Shown here piece by piece: positions 13,985 through 27,200 of a DNA stretch of 64,000 nucleotides. The first letter of the stretch is position 1; each line of letters starts with the position of its first letter. A program made the translations under genes and the position numbers. The stretch lies in contig CM050655.1 of assembly GCA_027574665.1 (NCBI GenBank), positions 9,109,170 to 9,173,169 on the forward strand. Reading direction: 5' to 3'. Source of the DNA: Rhynochetos jubatus (taxonomy: Eukaryota > Chordata > Aves > Eurypygiformes > Rhynochetidae). The notes beneath the pieces are model-generated. The model did no database searches. It was not told where the DNA came from and saw only the letters and a program-made list of their open reading frames with translations.

Positions 13985-14832
13985 TTTATTGGGTTTGCAT
14001 GACAAGGTTTTGGGTAGCCAGGGCGCCACATGAGTGGCTTCTTTGTGAAGCTGCCAGAAGCCTCCCCTAGGTCCAACAGAGCCAATGCCAGCCAGCTCCA
14101 AGACAGACCCACCACTGACCACGGCTGAGTCCATCAGCGATGATGGTAGCGCCTCTGGGATAACATAGTTCAGCGGAGGGTGGGGAACTGCGCAACAGCA
14201 ACTTCAGCAGGACAGAGGAGCAAGAATATGTGAGAGGGGCAGGAGCTGTGGCCCCATGGAGAGAGGAGCCCAGGCTGGAGCAGGTTTGCTGGCAGGACTT
14301 CTGACCCCGGGGGGACCCAGGCTGCAGCAGGCTGCTCCTGAAGGACAGCACCCCGTGGGAGGAACTTACATTGGAGAAGTCCATGGAGAACTGTCTCCTG
14401 TGGGAGGAACCCCACGCTGGAGCAGGGGGGCAGAGTGTGAGGATCCTCCCCTGAGGATGAAGGAGCAGCAGAGACAGCATGTGATGGACTGACCATAACC
14501 CCCATTTCCCTGTCCCCCAGCATCACTGGAGGGGAGTAGGTTAAAATGCGGAGTGAAACTGTGCCTGGGAAGAAGTGGAGGGTGTGTGTGAAGGTGTTTT
14601 AAGATTTGGGTTTAGTTCCCTTTTACTCTGATTTATTGGTAATAAAATAAACTGATTTCCCCCAAGTTGAGTCTAGTTTGTCCATGACAGTAACTGATGA
14701 ATGATCCCTCCCTGTCCTTATCTCAACCCACGGGCCTTTGGTTACATTCTCTCTCCCCTGCCCAGCTGAGTAGAGCAGTGATAGAGCAGCTTTGGTGGGC
14801 ACCTGGCCTCCAGCCAGGGTCAACCCACCACA
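13985..14832 (-). mobile_element. Solo LTR of an avian endogenous retrovirus
   Basis: Read on the minus strand, this 848-base block begins TGTGGTGGGTTGACCCTGGC at 14832 and ends in CAAACCCAATA near 13985. It fits the start and end of an LTR family widespread in bird genomes. Between them are the family's hallmarks: the GAGATAAGGACAGGGAGGGA segment, an AATAAA at 14632-14637, and repeated units of the TGCTCCAGC...CCTCCCACGG type. The terminal CA has decayed. The flanks CCAAG (13980-13984) and CCATG (14833-14837) look like a five-base target-site duplication with one mismatch. No gag, pol or env sequence adjoins it, so it is a solo LTR left by recombination. It is non-coding. Confidence 0.85.
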
Positions 14833-17800
14833 CCATGCCAAGAGGAATTTAGAGTGAGAAAGAGGTGCACCACAGGGGGTCCCATTCCAGTCTTCTGACC
14901 TGCAGTATAATTTAGGGAATGGCAGTAGTCCTGAATTTTGGAAACTTCTGCAGGCTGAGCACTACTTATAAAACCTCCAGTGCCATGTTGACACATACCT
15001 ACACACTCGGTACAGCACTCTGCCCCACACCATCCCTGTGAAAGGGCTTGCGGGGACAGAGACACCCCCTTCTTCTAGGGAAGCTCTCAAGCTGCTTCAC
15101 ACGTCAGCCCCGCCAGAGGAGCCTCTTGGGCCCGGTGCTCGTGCTTTTGGATATGCGTAATGCCACCAAAGTCTCCCACAACAGCCTCTGCCAAAGTTTT
15201 GGCATGAAGGACCAAGTCCTTAGGTTAGGCTGGATTTCAAACACTGGGTAACATCCCACAATGCAAAATGCCTCACATGCAAAACAACTTGCTGCGAACT
15301 TTGTCACTGCCCAGAGCAAAATGCTGCACAGACCATCTCAGGGAACCAAACCTCATGTTGTTCATCCCAAATGCATAGCTTTCCAATAATTTGTCACTTG
15401 TATAATCTACTGCTCTAAGAAGGATTATTTATAATCCCTGGGGACATTTTGTGAATTCCCAAGGAGCAGGCAAGGACACAGAGCATCCCAGAGAGGTGTG
15501 GGCAGGCTGTGAGTGACCTGAATTATCCAGGATACCATAGCACCACATGACAACGTAAAAACCTAAAAACATGTTGAAGGGATATAGTTAAAATAACTAG
15601 ATCAGTAGAAACCACGTAGAATATTTCTTCCATCAACTGAACAAAGCTGAATAAGTCTTCAAAACCTGGAGCTGGAGGTAACTCAGAGCTGGGGTTTCAA
15701 AAATCAGAAGTTCCCCATTTTCATAAATTTATTCCTAGTTCAGCTGGCTGGGGTATTTCTGGTAGCACAGTCTGAGTGTATGAGGCTTTCAGTCCATGCA
15801 GCTAAGACACCTTTACAGTCAGCTGCACCTTAGCCCAGCGTGTTGCACCAGCCCTATGCTCGCAGCAGAAACAACCCATAATATAATGGCAGTCCCCCTC
15901 TGATTTCAAAACACAGTTCAACTCTCCTGCAGACTCAAGATATTTTTTGATCTTCCTTACAGAGGTTAACATCGCTTCAGTGCAGACTGCTTTAAAAAAA
16001 TATAAATCCACACACGGAGGTAAACACACTCAGTGTAGGTGCCTCTCTCTCTCCATTAAAAAAACGTGCTCACTGGGCCGCAAAGAGCAAAATTAATTCT
16101 GCATGAAAAGCCTCTTATTTGTGTGGTTTTGGCAACAAAACCTCTCAGATAGATGGGAAAGGTGTTATTAGCACTGTGTTATTCCAACGCCATCACACCC
16201 ATATCCCAAACAACCTCCCTCTTTACTCCCCCTGTCGCTGCAGGTGCAGTTGCTGTCACCAGTGTAGCTTGACAAATCCCCAAAGCCAACCTCACAAATG
16301 CCAGGTTTAGCCACATGAAAGAAAGCAGAAAACTGCTTTAAAATCCACTGCATGACCCGTCCATGGTACGGAGAGCACAGCCCCAAGAGTGATGCAGGGA
16401 GACCAGACGGAGCGTACAGAATACAACTACCCCCCGTGTGTGACCGACGGGGCTGTGGAGAGACCCGAGGAGCTGCTCCCATGCCCCATGGGGACCCAGA
16501 GCGCACAGACCATGGCCAACCCCATAAACCCAGCCATTCCTCTGCCATCAACACCTCTAAATCATATGATTCCCCCCACCCTTTTTTTTTTTTTTTTTTA
16601 AAAAAAACCAAACCAACCAACCACCAAACAATTACGAGTTTGGGTTCTCCCCAGCTGGGAAGTACCATAGTTTGTGTTCACATGCTACTGGGTACGGGTC
16701 GGCAAGATCTGTGAAACACAGAAAACACGGAAATGGTGTTTAACTCACATGACCCTCAACTCCCCAGCATGGTTACTAATGACAAGCAATAATGCTGCGG
16801 GGGGGAGTGTTTGTTTTTAAATGGGGCATGGTTTATACTTTCTAGCAGCAGGCAGGATTTCCACCAAGCACTGTATTCATAGTTTACTTGAGAGCACACA
16901 CAGGTTTATCTCAAATCTACATCTTTCGGAAGGTAGCATATTTATCCCAGTACTTCTGTGAAATCTCTCTGATTGAGTCATTTCCAAGACAGGCTAAAGT
17001 TTCATTTCGATATTGCCTGCAGGCTAATCAAAATAACAGAAATCCCAGTCTTACAAGGAAAGAATGAGACAAGAGATGGAGAGAGCAGTTGAACACACTT
17101 CATTTACAGAAAACAAAGATAGTTTTGTTTTGTACAGTATTGCACAGTGATTAGTGCTATCTTCATCCTGAACCATTCATCCTCTCCTCTTCAGCATCTC
17201 ACATCTATTTCCATCTACAGGCTAGAACTCCCAGACGGAGACACAAGGAGCTTCTAGCCTCCAGGTGATGCAACCACCTGCTGTACGCTGCTGGCAGAGC
17301 AGCGAAGGCTGCTGTGGCCTGAAAGGGTTTGGGTTTGTTTTAAAAATATCTCATATGCTAATGATAGATTAAAGGAATAACCATAGGCTTCTGAGCACGT
17401 GGTCATGTGATCCATTACCAAATGGCTGTGTTGCTCAGGGGAACACACTGTTTCCCCCAGTGAATTTTCAGGAATTGCCCAAATTCTCCATTTCTGGAGA
17501 CCCTCGGGGCTCATGGCTCCGTGCAGCAGAGGACCTGAGAGGTTTGCTCTCCAGATGACGGGAGATTATCAAGCTGCTCCTCGGCAGCAGCAGAGAAGTA
17601 CATCGAGCAACGTGTGGCTCTGCAAAGGGGAGCCAGCCCCACTGTCCTTAATCAGCGGGGCAGAGAGGCTGCTTTTATAGCAAGACCCTTTCTTCCTTTG
17701 TACTCCTGCCCAAGCTGCTGCCAGCAGATACTGGCAGGCATTTCAGTGTCTGTTTTGAATCAGTGCCTGGCAAAGGCACAGGCAGGTTGAGCCTGAACAT

Positions 17801-20800
17801 CCTCTAAGGAGCTGCACTGAGGTTTCAGCATATTCCTGGTCCAGCCAGGCCCACAGCCAGAGCTGCACTTTCCCATGCTTAAGAGATAAGGGAGCATGAA
17901 GAATACTTAAGCTGTATGTGTATTCCCTGCCCATTGCTCTCCCCACGGGGACCTCCTTCCATTGTTGCCACAATCATGGCCAGAGCTGTCCACATGTGCT
18001 TCTGCTCTGCACCCCGCTGTCCTGGAGCTGTCTACTGGAACACCAACCAACAGCTTTATTTCCCTTTCCGACTGGGACTGCATTTCCCTCAGATCCTGAG
18101 GAGAGGGACTGCTTTGCACCAGATTGCACTACCTCGGAGGAGCTAAGACCAGGTTAATAACATCACCACTGCTCTTGAGAAGTGTCACTGGCAGCTAGTA
18201 AAAACAAGGAATTTCACACCCTGAACACTGACCTTTCTCCCAAGGAAGTCCCTGTGGTTTGCCGCCCTCTCACAAAAAGGCTTGAATTTTTGCTGGCTGT
18301 GGGAAGTAGGGAGTGGGGAGGTGGCAGCAGCTCAGCCTCAGCTCCTTCCCATTCCAGAGGAAAACACTTCAGTTGCTTCTTCTCCCCACTGACACCACAG
18401 AGTGTGGTGCAGGTGGGAAAGAGGTGAAAAATCCTTTTATGCTCTTTCATGTGTCAACACTGGGGTTTATTGTGCTTTGACCATGCAAACGCCACATCCA
18501 CGACTGCAGGGCAGCCCCAGCACCCATTTCCCGTGACAGGGCGAAAGCATACAGTGCAGCTCCGTTTTCCTGTGCTGCCGCAGGGAACTCTTGCGAGAGA
18601 CAAAGAACTATGTCCCCACAGGCACTGATTTCAACTGAATTGGGATGTATCCAGAATCAGGGCAAGAGTTGTGGCAGTAACATTAGCATTACTTGGTGAC
18701 AAAATAGTGGCCAGTCCTTTCTAGGAGCAACTGCTGGGGCCGCACAGGAGCTGGGAGGAGATGAGAGGCTCCCTGCCTGAGTGCAGAATAGGAAAAGAAC
18801 AAAGGCAGAAGGAAAATAAAACACCCAGGAGGATTGGAAAAAAACTGGCAGCAGACTACAAAACCAAATGGGTGACTGTCTACATCCATGGGAATTTGTT
18901 ATTCCCTAAAGCAGCACATCAAGGGCTGGATCAGAGCGGCAGGGAGCCAGGCCCCCAGGCAGCCCCAGCATGCAGCTGCCCACCCGCTGCATGACTGGCC
19001 CCAGCTGAGTCACTGGAGAGCCCCTGGCTCCTTTCAGAAAAGGGCACCCAGTGGCATGGGCTGTGCTGCCCTGTGACACTACCTTCTCAAAACCCTGCAG
19101 GACCGACTCACTGGGAGCACTGGCATTGCTTAAAATGCTCAACCCCCCCATTTTCTTTCCCGTGCAAGGTATAGTCTCAAACAACAGTTTAAAGCCTCAG
19201 TTTCTCAAACCACAGGTACATTCATCTAAAGAGCATCACTATTAGCTGTTGTGCACCCCTCAGTGCTTAATAAGCCAGGCAAACACATGACAGGATGAGA
19301 AGTGCCACAGCTTCCTCACTCGGACAGCTAACACTGACCTGCCTTTTCCACCCCCCTAAATGAAGGCCAAGATTAATTACTCTCTTCCCTGGACCTCCTC
19401 AGCCAGCCACCTCCTCACGCTGTTCCTCCAGCCTACCTTGAGAGCCAGCCTGAGATCGGTGCCAGCGGTTCAGACCTTTCAAATTTGTGCCAGCCAAGGC
19501 AAAATATTTTCCTTCGTATTGTCTTTATATTTGTAATAAGTGGCTTTTGTGGTTATTAAATGCTTCCATGATGTGCTGACATTTAACCATCCCTACAAGG
19601 TGTTTAGTTTACATTACAGACTGTACGCTTTTTAGTACGACATTATCTTTTAATGAATCGTGTGGGTTTTGTAGAAACAGTTGTAAAGGGCCAGTATGAT
19701 TAACGGCTCAGTTTAGTACAAAATTTAAGGACAGTACAGAGAAGACCATATTATTAAAAAAAAAAAATAAATAGGCAGTTTGGTTACTGCTTCCAATTTT
19801 GAGCTGAGCTCCTACCACCTATTTTCTTCTGTTTCTCTTTGACTTTGCCAGGAGCTCACATGCTTGGAGGCTGCATCCTGCACACATGCCTGGCAAGCAC
19901 CCCCAAGACCCCGCTCCTTCCTGCCACCCATCACCTGTGCAAATACACAGTTTCTCTGCCTTCCTGCTTCCCAAAGCATGCAGGCCAGGTATTCCTCACA
20001 TACTGGAGGCTGCACAGTCAACTTGAGCCTAGGCTCAGCCAGAGAGGACAAACATGGCTGCAGGAGACAGCCAGTGGAAACGTGTACACAGCCTAGGAAA
20101 TGCTGGGCCCAGCCCCACACACCTGGAGCAATTTCAGCTCTTTCCAAGCACAGCTCAGTAAAGTTACCCAGAGGATGCGGTGCAAATTAATTAAGTAGTG
20201 CAGGTACTTTGATGGTGCCATAACACTTGGTAGAGATAATTAGTACGCTTCTCTGTGGATAAACTGCCAAAGCTTTGTATTCCCACTGCAAGAGTCAAGT
20301 GGAGCAAGTTCTTAGTTTGCAAACCACCTTACACCGAATCCTCAGGAAACTTCCCGAGTTTAACAGCAGGGTTAGGATGCAGCACAGCATGCTTGGCTGC
20401 CCGTGTAAGCTGCCCTGCACCAACACCCCACAACCTGGAGTGTGCAGTGGGGCAACCAGGTACAAAAAGGGTAAGTATTTTGATGACAAAAGCAAAGATA
20501 TCACAAGACACAGAAAAACCTGCCACAAAATCATGAGAGCAGCCAGTCTGCAAGAGTTTAGGTTATCTGTGATGCCCAGCATATGAGCAGGGGAAAAAAT
20601 TGGACTTACAGAATCCCTGCAGGATATTCGGAATGGGAAAGCCACACTCTCTCCCAAGAGCACCAACCCACACCCTTTGGCCCTTGGCAGGTGAAGAGTC
20701 ATGAGGAGGTGGCAGATTTTGGGAGACGTGAAATTCTGACTGTTTCGCCAGGCTGTGCCACGCAATACCACTGTCGTATTGGCTGGATTATAGAGCGTCC

Positions 20801-20845
20801 CTGTTCAGCCTGCAGCTGTGTGCGTTACTGATGTAATTGCAAGCC
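14833..20845. other. Intergenic DNA, no gene recognised
   Basis: Composition is moderately GC-rich, with many overlapping short frames on both strands. A T18-A8 junction with a following AACC-type run lies at 16582-16625; it creates a poly-Lys stretch in a chance frame on the minus strand. I see no CR1 copy, exon or RNA gene. Confidence 0.55.
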
Positions 20846-20899
20846 AAGCCAGAAAGAAGATAAAAGAAGAAGGAAAAAAAAGAAAAAAGAGAGAGAAAA
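20846..20899. repeat. Polypurine tract
   Basis: About 50 nearly uninterrupted A/G bases run on the plus strand (AGAAAGAAGATAAAAGAAGA and onward, ending in GAGAGAGAAAA). Such polypurine-polypyrimidine tracts can adopt triplex structures and are common in vertebrate intergenic DNA. Confidence 0.7.
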
Positions 20900-21889
20900 C
20901 AACACATTTTAGTTTTGGCCTATGACACTCAGGACATTTTACATCAGAACAAGTGGGCATTTGTCTGGGGTAGGTCTGTAAAGACACACCAGCAGAGATG
21001 TATTTATTATTTATCCAAGCTCTGGGCCTAGAGAAAGCAAAAGGCTTATGTAAACCCCCAGTTGGGATTTCTACATCCTCACTTAGACATTTGCTGTACC
21101 AGCTTTGCGTCGAGACAGTCCGCTTAATTAGGGAGAGTGCGCAAAAAGGATTCCTCCGTTGGAGAGTGGGCACCATTAAGCGCATGACTTTGAGCTGCTC
21201 TCGCAAGAGCTGAACTGTAATTTTCCTCAAAGAGGGCAGGGGAAGAGCCCAACTGCCTACTGCTGAAAGGAAACTGCAGGTGCTACCTCTGCCAATACAA
21301 AGCTTGTCCAAGGCCGAGCAGCTCAGCTCTCTGCTCCTAGCAGGAGGGAAGGAAGAAGGATGCCTCTTCCCACCCAGGGCAGTTGCCCTGGCAAGGAGAG
21401 TGGACAGAAGGGCTGCCCAAGGTGGACAGGGGCATCCCTTTCCCTTGCCTGTCGCTAGGAGGTGACAGTCACAAATCCTGCATCAAAATTAATAGTGAAA
21501 TGAAGTCACATCAGCCTGACTATTTACATTTGGGTCCCTCACTTTTATTTTCGGGCACAATCATTCTGTAGGACTGCTTGGTATTGGACTGATAACGCCA
21601 TGTAGTGATACACCCCAGACAAGTCCCACAGCCCAAATATTGACCTTTTGCTGGTAGTCAGCCTGACAAGGCAGAGGTTGGCGAGATGAAGATGCACGTT
21701 TTTTGCTCTGTGTATGGTAAGTTTTAGAGAGCAGTGGTGTCTCGGAGCTCAGTAACGGTCATACGCAGCATCACAATATTTTGATACGTAGCTCTGTAAA
21801 TGTTAACTCACAGGAATTCAACCATATCTCAATAATTAAAAGGCTTTTGCTAATAACATTGGCTATAAAAGAGTAGGCAGCCAAATGAG

Positions 21890-22055
21890 GCTCACATTGT
21901 GTATCAAAGGTCAAAGAAGCAAATAATTTTTAATTGAATATGCAAATTGTACAAACTGTCTAGATGTCAAGAAGTTTGAATGCAAAGACGTGAACTTGCT
22001 AAGTCATTCCAGAAATCAAATGAGATAAATGAATCCTTTAATTAATTGATTGCAG
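21890..22055. promoter_or_regulatory. Candidate regulatory segment with octamer and homeodomain-type motifs
   Basis: Within about 160 bases the plus strand carries ATCAAAGG (TCF/LEF-like) overlapping AAAGGTCAAAG (nuclear-receptor-like) at 21903-21916. It also has a perfect POU octamer, ATGCAAAT, at 21940-21947, and TTAATTAATTGATTG (homeodomain-like) at 22038-22052. The clustering is suggestive only, because single motifs of this size occur often by chance. Confidence 0.2.
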
Positions 22056-24242
22056 TTAGAGAGCTCTCAAAAGCAACAGGGGGACCATTCCCAACTGCAT
22101 GGGGAATTGCAGCCTAACCAACAGGGAGATGGCAAGAAACTATAAATTTACACTTCCAGACTGAAGATAGTTTGGGCTTTGAAGGTACACCACTGTTTAC
22201 TACAGATTCAGCCATCTTCAGTTTTCAGATAGCTTCAGGCACCACTCTACTTCATTCCAACTCTTTATTTTGTGATTTTAGTCCTTATGGTTTCCTCCAT
22301 TAACTCTCACCACAAATGCGTAAAAATCCCACAAAACCAAAATCTGACAGGCCACACAAGGGGAACAGCAAAGCTGCCTATACGCAATGTGTTGAGAAAT
22401 GCAATGAACTAAACAAACAGAAAAGCAGGTGGTGTATTTTCTTAATTTGTTTCATCTACCTTGGGTGTTGCTTGGAACAGCATCAGGTCAGCATTTGCTA
22501 ACAACCACGTGCATTTGCAGCAGATGGTCCTCCACTAAAAATGAGATCTCAGGCAGAGAGCTCTGGGGTGTCCTTGGGGGACTGAATAACCTGTCAGTCA
22601 TGTATTTACACCTCTCTCCAGAATTCAGCCTGTGAAGCCAGCCCGAGTGAGCCATATACCCAAATGAGAAGGATAAGCAATTCTGCCCTGTCTCTCTCCT
22701 ACCAAAGTACTAATCCATTACGTGGAGTATGTGCTCTGCAGCTTTTTTCTTTAACCAATAGTTGCAAAAGGATGGTGACTAGCAGTAGCCAAGCTCAGTG
22801 GTAGCTCCTGCACTGCCCAAAGAGCAGTCATAAATAAATCAAGGCAATAGACAAATAGGTTCTGGACAAAGAGCATAAAATACAAGCTAAGGCTGTAATG
22901 ACGACATTTCTATTACACGTCAGTGCCCAGGGAAAGCTGGGCTGTGATTGTGTCTCACCTCTTAGATTTCCCTACGCTGGCTCATGGATGAATTTTTAAA
23001 ACCTTATTTTGACGCAGTATCTTTGAACCTCAGCTCCATCAGACGTGGTGGGAAGCTGACAGACATCCTCTAACTCCACAAAAGGGCTTTTTATGGTTTA
23101 GGGTACAGAGTAACCCTAGCTTGTCTGGAAAAGTAAGAGTGCAGAAGGCGCCTTGTGCACATTGCCAAGCGTGAAACCTAGTTTGAAGGTGAGAAAGTGG
23201 TTTGCAGCGCCATCACTGTGGTGCGACTGGAAACGCAGCCTGACTTGCTGGGATGCCAGAGCAGCCTCCAGTTTTACAGCCTGCTGCTTAAGCCTTTGCC
23301 CCCTCCCACACTGCTTCCTCCAGTGCTATCACCAGCACCTTCACTCACCCCATGGTCACCCCTCCAGCACAACAGAAGGAAACCCAAAACTACTCTAAAA
23401 GATCAAAGCAGGGGATATTGATGCTCATCTAGCTTTCAGCCAGAGCACTGCTTATTTTAAGGGATTTAGTGGTGCAACCTGCCATGCCAATAGTTGCATG
23501 TCAGGAGATGAAGACTCAATACACTCTAGAAGATTTTCCAAGCATAGAATCAGGGCAGATGCCCTGGAGAAGGTTTGCCTCTTCCTCCTGCCACTGAAGT
23601 GTCTGGGGAATACGTATTTATCCCATTTAAAGTCGATTCACAGGTTGGGGTGGGGAGGAGAGGCTCTTTTCCTGTGTGCATGAACACACACTCTGCGTTT
23701 CCTCATATTTAAGATTGAAATAATCCTACTTATATCCTCTGTGAATCATTTTAAAATCTGTGGATAAAAATGCAACAGCAGATGACCTTATGAAATAGAA
23801 AGATTACCTGTATTCCATGGCACAGAAAAGATTTGCTGTTACCCAAGCACCTCGGCTCCCTTGAGCACACACTGCATTGCTGTTCCCATACCAGGGCTTT
23901 CTCAATTCGTGAGGAGCCAAGGCCTAAAGTTTCCCTTATGGAAGCATTTCTATAAATCAAAAGGGGAAAACTTCTGCAAATCATCCATCCCCAAGCACAC
24001 TGTCGTACATGATAGAGACTTCTCCCAGCCAAAGGCAGGGAAGTAAAGGACCCTGTAAAATTTCCTCAATTAATCGAGTTTAGAGTCCTAGTTGCAAATC
24101 TGCTTAAACATAAGCTGTCTTCCTAAACAGCTAACTGATGTCACCCAAAGGATGATTGTAACTGTTGCTCACAGGCATCTTTCCTTAATACCTCTGTCTT
24201 CCAGACTCCCATCCAAAGACATTATTTCTCTGATAAAGCACC

Positions 24243-24260
24243 AAAAAAAAAAAAAAAAAA
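24243..24260. repeat. A18 homopolymer
   Basis: Eighteen consecutive A bases lie on the plus strand within otherwise ordinary intergenic DNA. Confidence 0.9.
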
Positions 24261-27200
24261 TCATCACACAACTGCTGCAAAAACATTTAGCTCTTCAGTT
24301 GCTTGGTGGTGATATTTGAAAGGATATAAACACTCATCCATATTTTTGGCTAAGCTATTTACAGTAGCTGCAAGTGCCAAAAAGATGCAGGTGTGCTTAT
24401 TTAAGCATACTCCTGTGGCTTCTTTCTGAGCTGATGTGCATTTTGGGTAACTGAGCTTTCAGAAAAGCACCCATCAGCTCTGACAAGGTCCATCACCACG
24501 AGTGCTGCAGGGCGCAGGGAGAATGAAGCCCAGGTCCCGTGCAGACCCTGCATCTCATAGAGGCTGTCAGGGAGAGGTGGGAACAGAATGCTGCATGGAC
24601 TTGGTCATGCTAGCGTGAAGGTAACTTCTCATGGAACGGCTCATTCCCCTCCTGCGCAGGTAGAAGTGTGTGTTTTTATAGCTGCTATCACACTGCGGTG
24701 GTTGCACCGCTTTAAATATCCTTCCCAAAATAGTACAGCAATATCTTTAGAGAAATAAAGCTGCTTTCCAAAGTTATATTTTCCATAGAAAGTCTGGAAA
24801 ACTTTACACACCTTAGCAGAAGGCACATCTGCTCTGGAAGTAGCGCTGCATAAAGAAAGTTGTTATTGAATTACTGTGACATTGAGCCTGAAGCACTGCA
24901 TCAGGCTGCAATCCCATCAGTCACACCCTGAGGCAAGGAAAATCATCCCTGTGACCTGCACTCTGCCTTTTTTGTTGTTGTTAACTGCCTCTTTAGGTAA
25001 CATTACCCAGTCATCAATCACCTTGTGGGTTTACAGCTTTGGGTAATCCAAAATGGACTATAACCAGCCTCACTGCTCTCTTCGAAGAAAAAGATTCACT
25101 GTGTCCTAGAGTGTTTGCTTTAAATCAAAATGCTCTAATGGTTGAGAATCGATACTCTCTCTGTTTGGGGCAAAAGATCTTTAATACCCAACTTCGAAAT
25201 ATTCTTGTGCCTACCAAATCTTCTCAAGCTCATCCTATGAATTACCCCGCCCCATGACCACCAGTCTCCTACCTGCGGGTCCATCAGACCCAGGGTCACC
25301 ATACAGCTGTCCCTTCTGCCACTCCGTGCAGAAATCCTTTCCTCATGAAAAAGCCAATGGCTTAGCAGCAGCAATTGCTTTGTGTTCTTGCCTTGAACCT
25401 GATGTGAGCTCTCAGATGTCCAGATGGTTTCACAGCTTCGAGAGCTCCCTGTTCAGCAATCTGTTGAAATATTTGTGCCTTCTCCACATTTCCTTTGTGA
25501 AGCTGAGGGCTGTGCACAGGGGCTAGATGTGGGGCAAACACTCACTGGTCCCAAGGAGCAACCCTTCTGCTGCCCCACACCACAGAAACCTTTCAAAGTG
25601 GGGGACACTGGTAAAGGTCAGGTTTGCAGAGTACCTCCCCAAAAGCGCACCAGGTCCCAGCGTGCCTCAGCAGAGCCTGGATCTTTGCAGAGGAGCGGCG
25701 GCGAGTCGTTGCCAAAGAGGGGGGCAACGTCTGAGTCATCACCACGCACCTCTTGCAGATAACAGGCTTGATATGCTTCATTACTATCAAGAGCTCCAGC
25801 CTGGCTGCCAGCATCCATTTTGCAACCCCAAATGTAAATACAATTTCCCCATCTAGTGGTCCAGCAGAGAAAAGAGGCCCCTTTTTCTCCTCCAGCTGAT
25901 GGGGAGTCACATCTGGAAGGGACACCTCCCAGCTGAGTGCTCATCCATCCCCAGCTCTGCTCATCCCAGCAGCTAGCATGGGAAAAATGGAGATAAGCCC
26001 CACAGCAGGCTGCAGACCTGCTCAAAGAAAGGTTTAAAAAAGCAGACAAAGCAAACAAGCAAAGTTACTTTGCATGCTCCAATGAAAAGGGTGTATAAAG
26101 ACGTGTATTCCTTCAGCCCAGTGCATTTTGAAACTATCAAGAAACTGGTCTCCTGAAATACCAGAATTGCCTTGGAAACTCTGACAAGCCATTAGCTGTG
26201 ACAGCAACAAAACAGCTTCCTAGAGCTCAAATCCTCATTCACCGAATACAGGCCTGACAGCCAGCGTTATTGGAGCAACACGCAGAAATAATAAACTAAA
26301 TCCCCTCGGTGAGGCAGCTTTCAGCTGCAGTGAATTACATGTTTCCTTAGGCCATTTGTTGCTGTGATTCTCCTTGCTGTGACAGGATTAAGGCAGAGTG
26401 ATGGGGCAGTAGTGCCTGGCCTCTGTCACCTCCTTCACTGCCAGCTGGACTTCCCAGAGGCTTTCAGAGAGCAAAGGATGGGTGGGGCAAAAGCAGCCCC
26501 CATCCAAGGTGATGCAGGGAGAGCTGTGCCCAGGCACCTCCCTTACTCCCTTCCTGCAATGAGGATACAGGGTGGTGGTGGCCACCCTCACGGTGCTTCC
26601 CAACACATTATCTTTGCAGCAACGAAGGTGGGAAACTGACTTTTGGCGCTACTGAAGAAGCAGAAATACCCCCCTCACAGCACAGTCCCAAGCAGCGAGA
26701 CCCCAGCCCAGGCTCCTGCTTGCCTCCAGCCACTCTCCTTTTCCCCGTGACTGGTCCTCACAGCACTGAAACTAAACCCCACGCCCGAGACGTGCCACCC
26801 CTTTCCAGTCTAACCCCAAACCACACTCTGTTCCCTTTGTTTTCCACTTCGAGTAATTGCCCAAACCCAGTTTGAAATGGATACTCTGTGACATTCACGA
26901 TTAAAGCTACTTATGGCCAAGAGAACTTAATATCACACGTAATACAGCCAAACTCCCTGGATGCAAAGCTGGATCGAGAAGCCCAAACTGACCCCATTGC
27001 TATGCAGAATTTCTGACTTGTTCAGTTTTCTTTTGGAAAGAGTAATCAGGGAGATATTTTTGCTTGACCCATTATAATGCAGAAACTTCCTCCTCTCTGT
27101 CATTTTCCATCAGCAGCAGAGAATTAGTTTCTTAATTCCCATTTTGTTTTAGGGATTTTCCATAGAGAGCATCCAGTGCATGAAAGAATGATACACACCC

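Noticed and set aside
14067-14526. Open frames of 118-137 codons on the minus strand inside the 14-kb LTR
   Set aside because: They lie in repeated GC-rich LTR units that are non-coding; they are not retroviral genes.
16168-16668. A 166-codon open frame on the minus strand
   Set aside because: It depends on a poly-Lys stretch from a T18 homopolymer, matches no family I know, and overlaps open frames on the other strand.
20295-20771. A 158-codon open frame on the minus strand
   Set aside because: Overlapping frames on both strands are open over the same DNA, and no protein family is recognised.
20805-21311. A 168-codon open frame on the minus strand
   Set aside because: It runs through a polypurine tract that gives a poly-Phe/Leu segment, and has no recognisable domain or splice context.
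24243-24260. A-run considered as the tail of a processed pseudogene
   Set aside because: The upstream sequence shows no recognisable retroposed gene and no target-site duplication. It is treated as a simple homopolymer.
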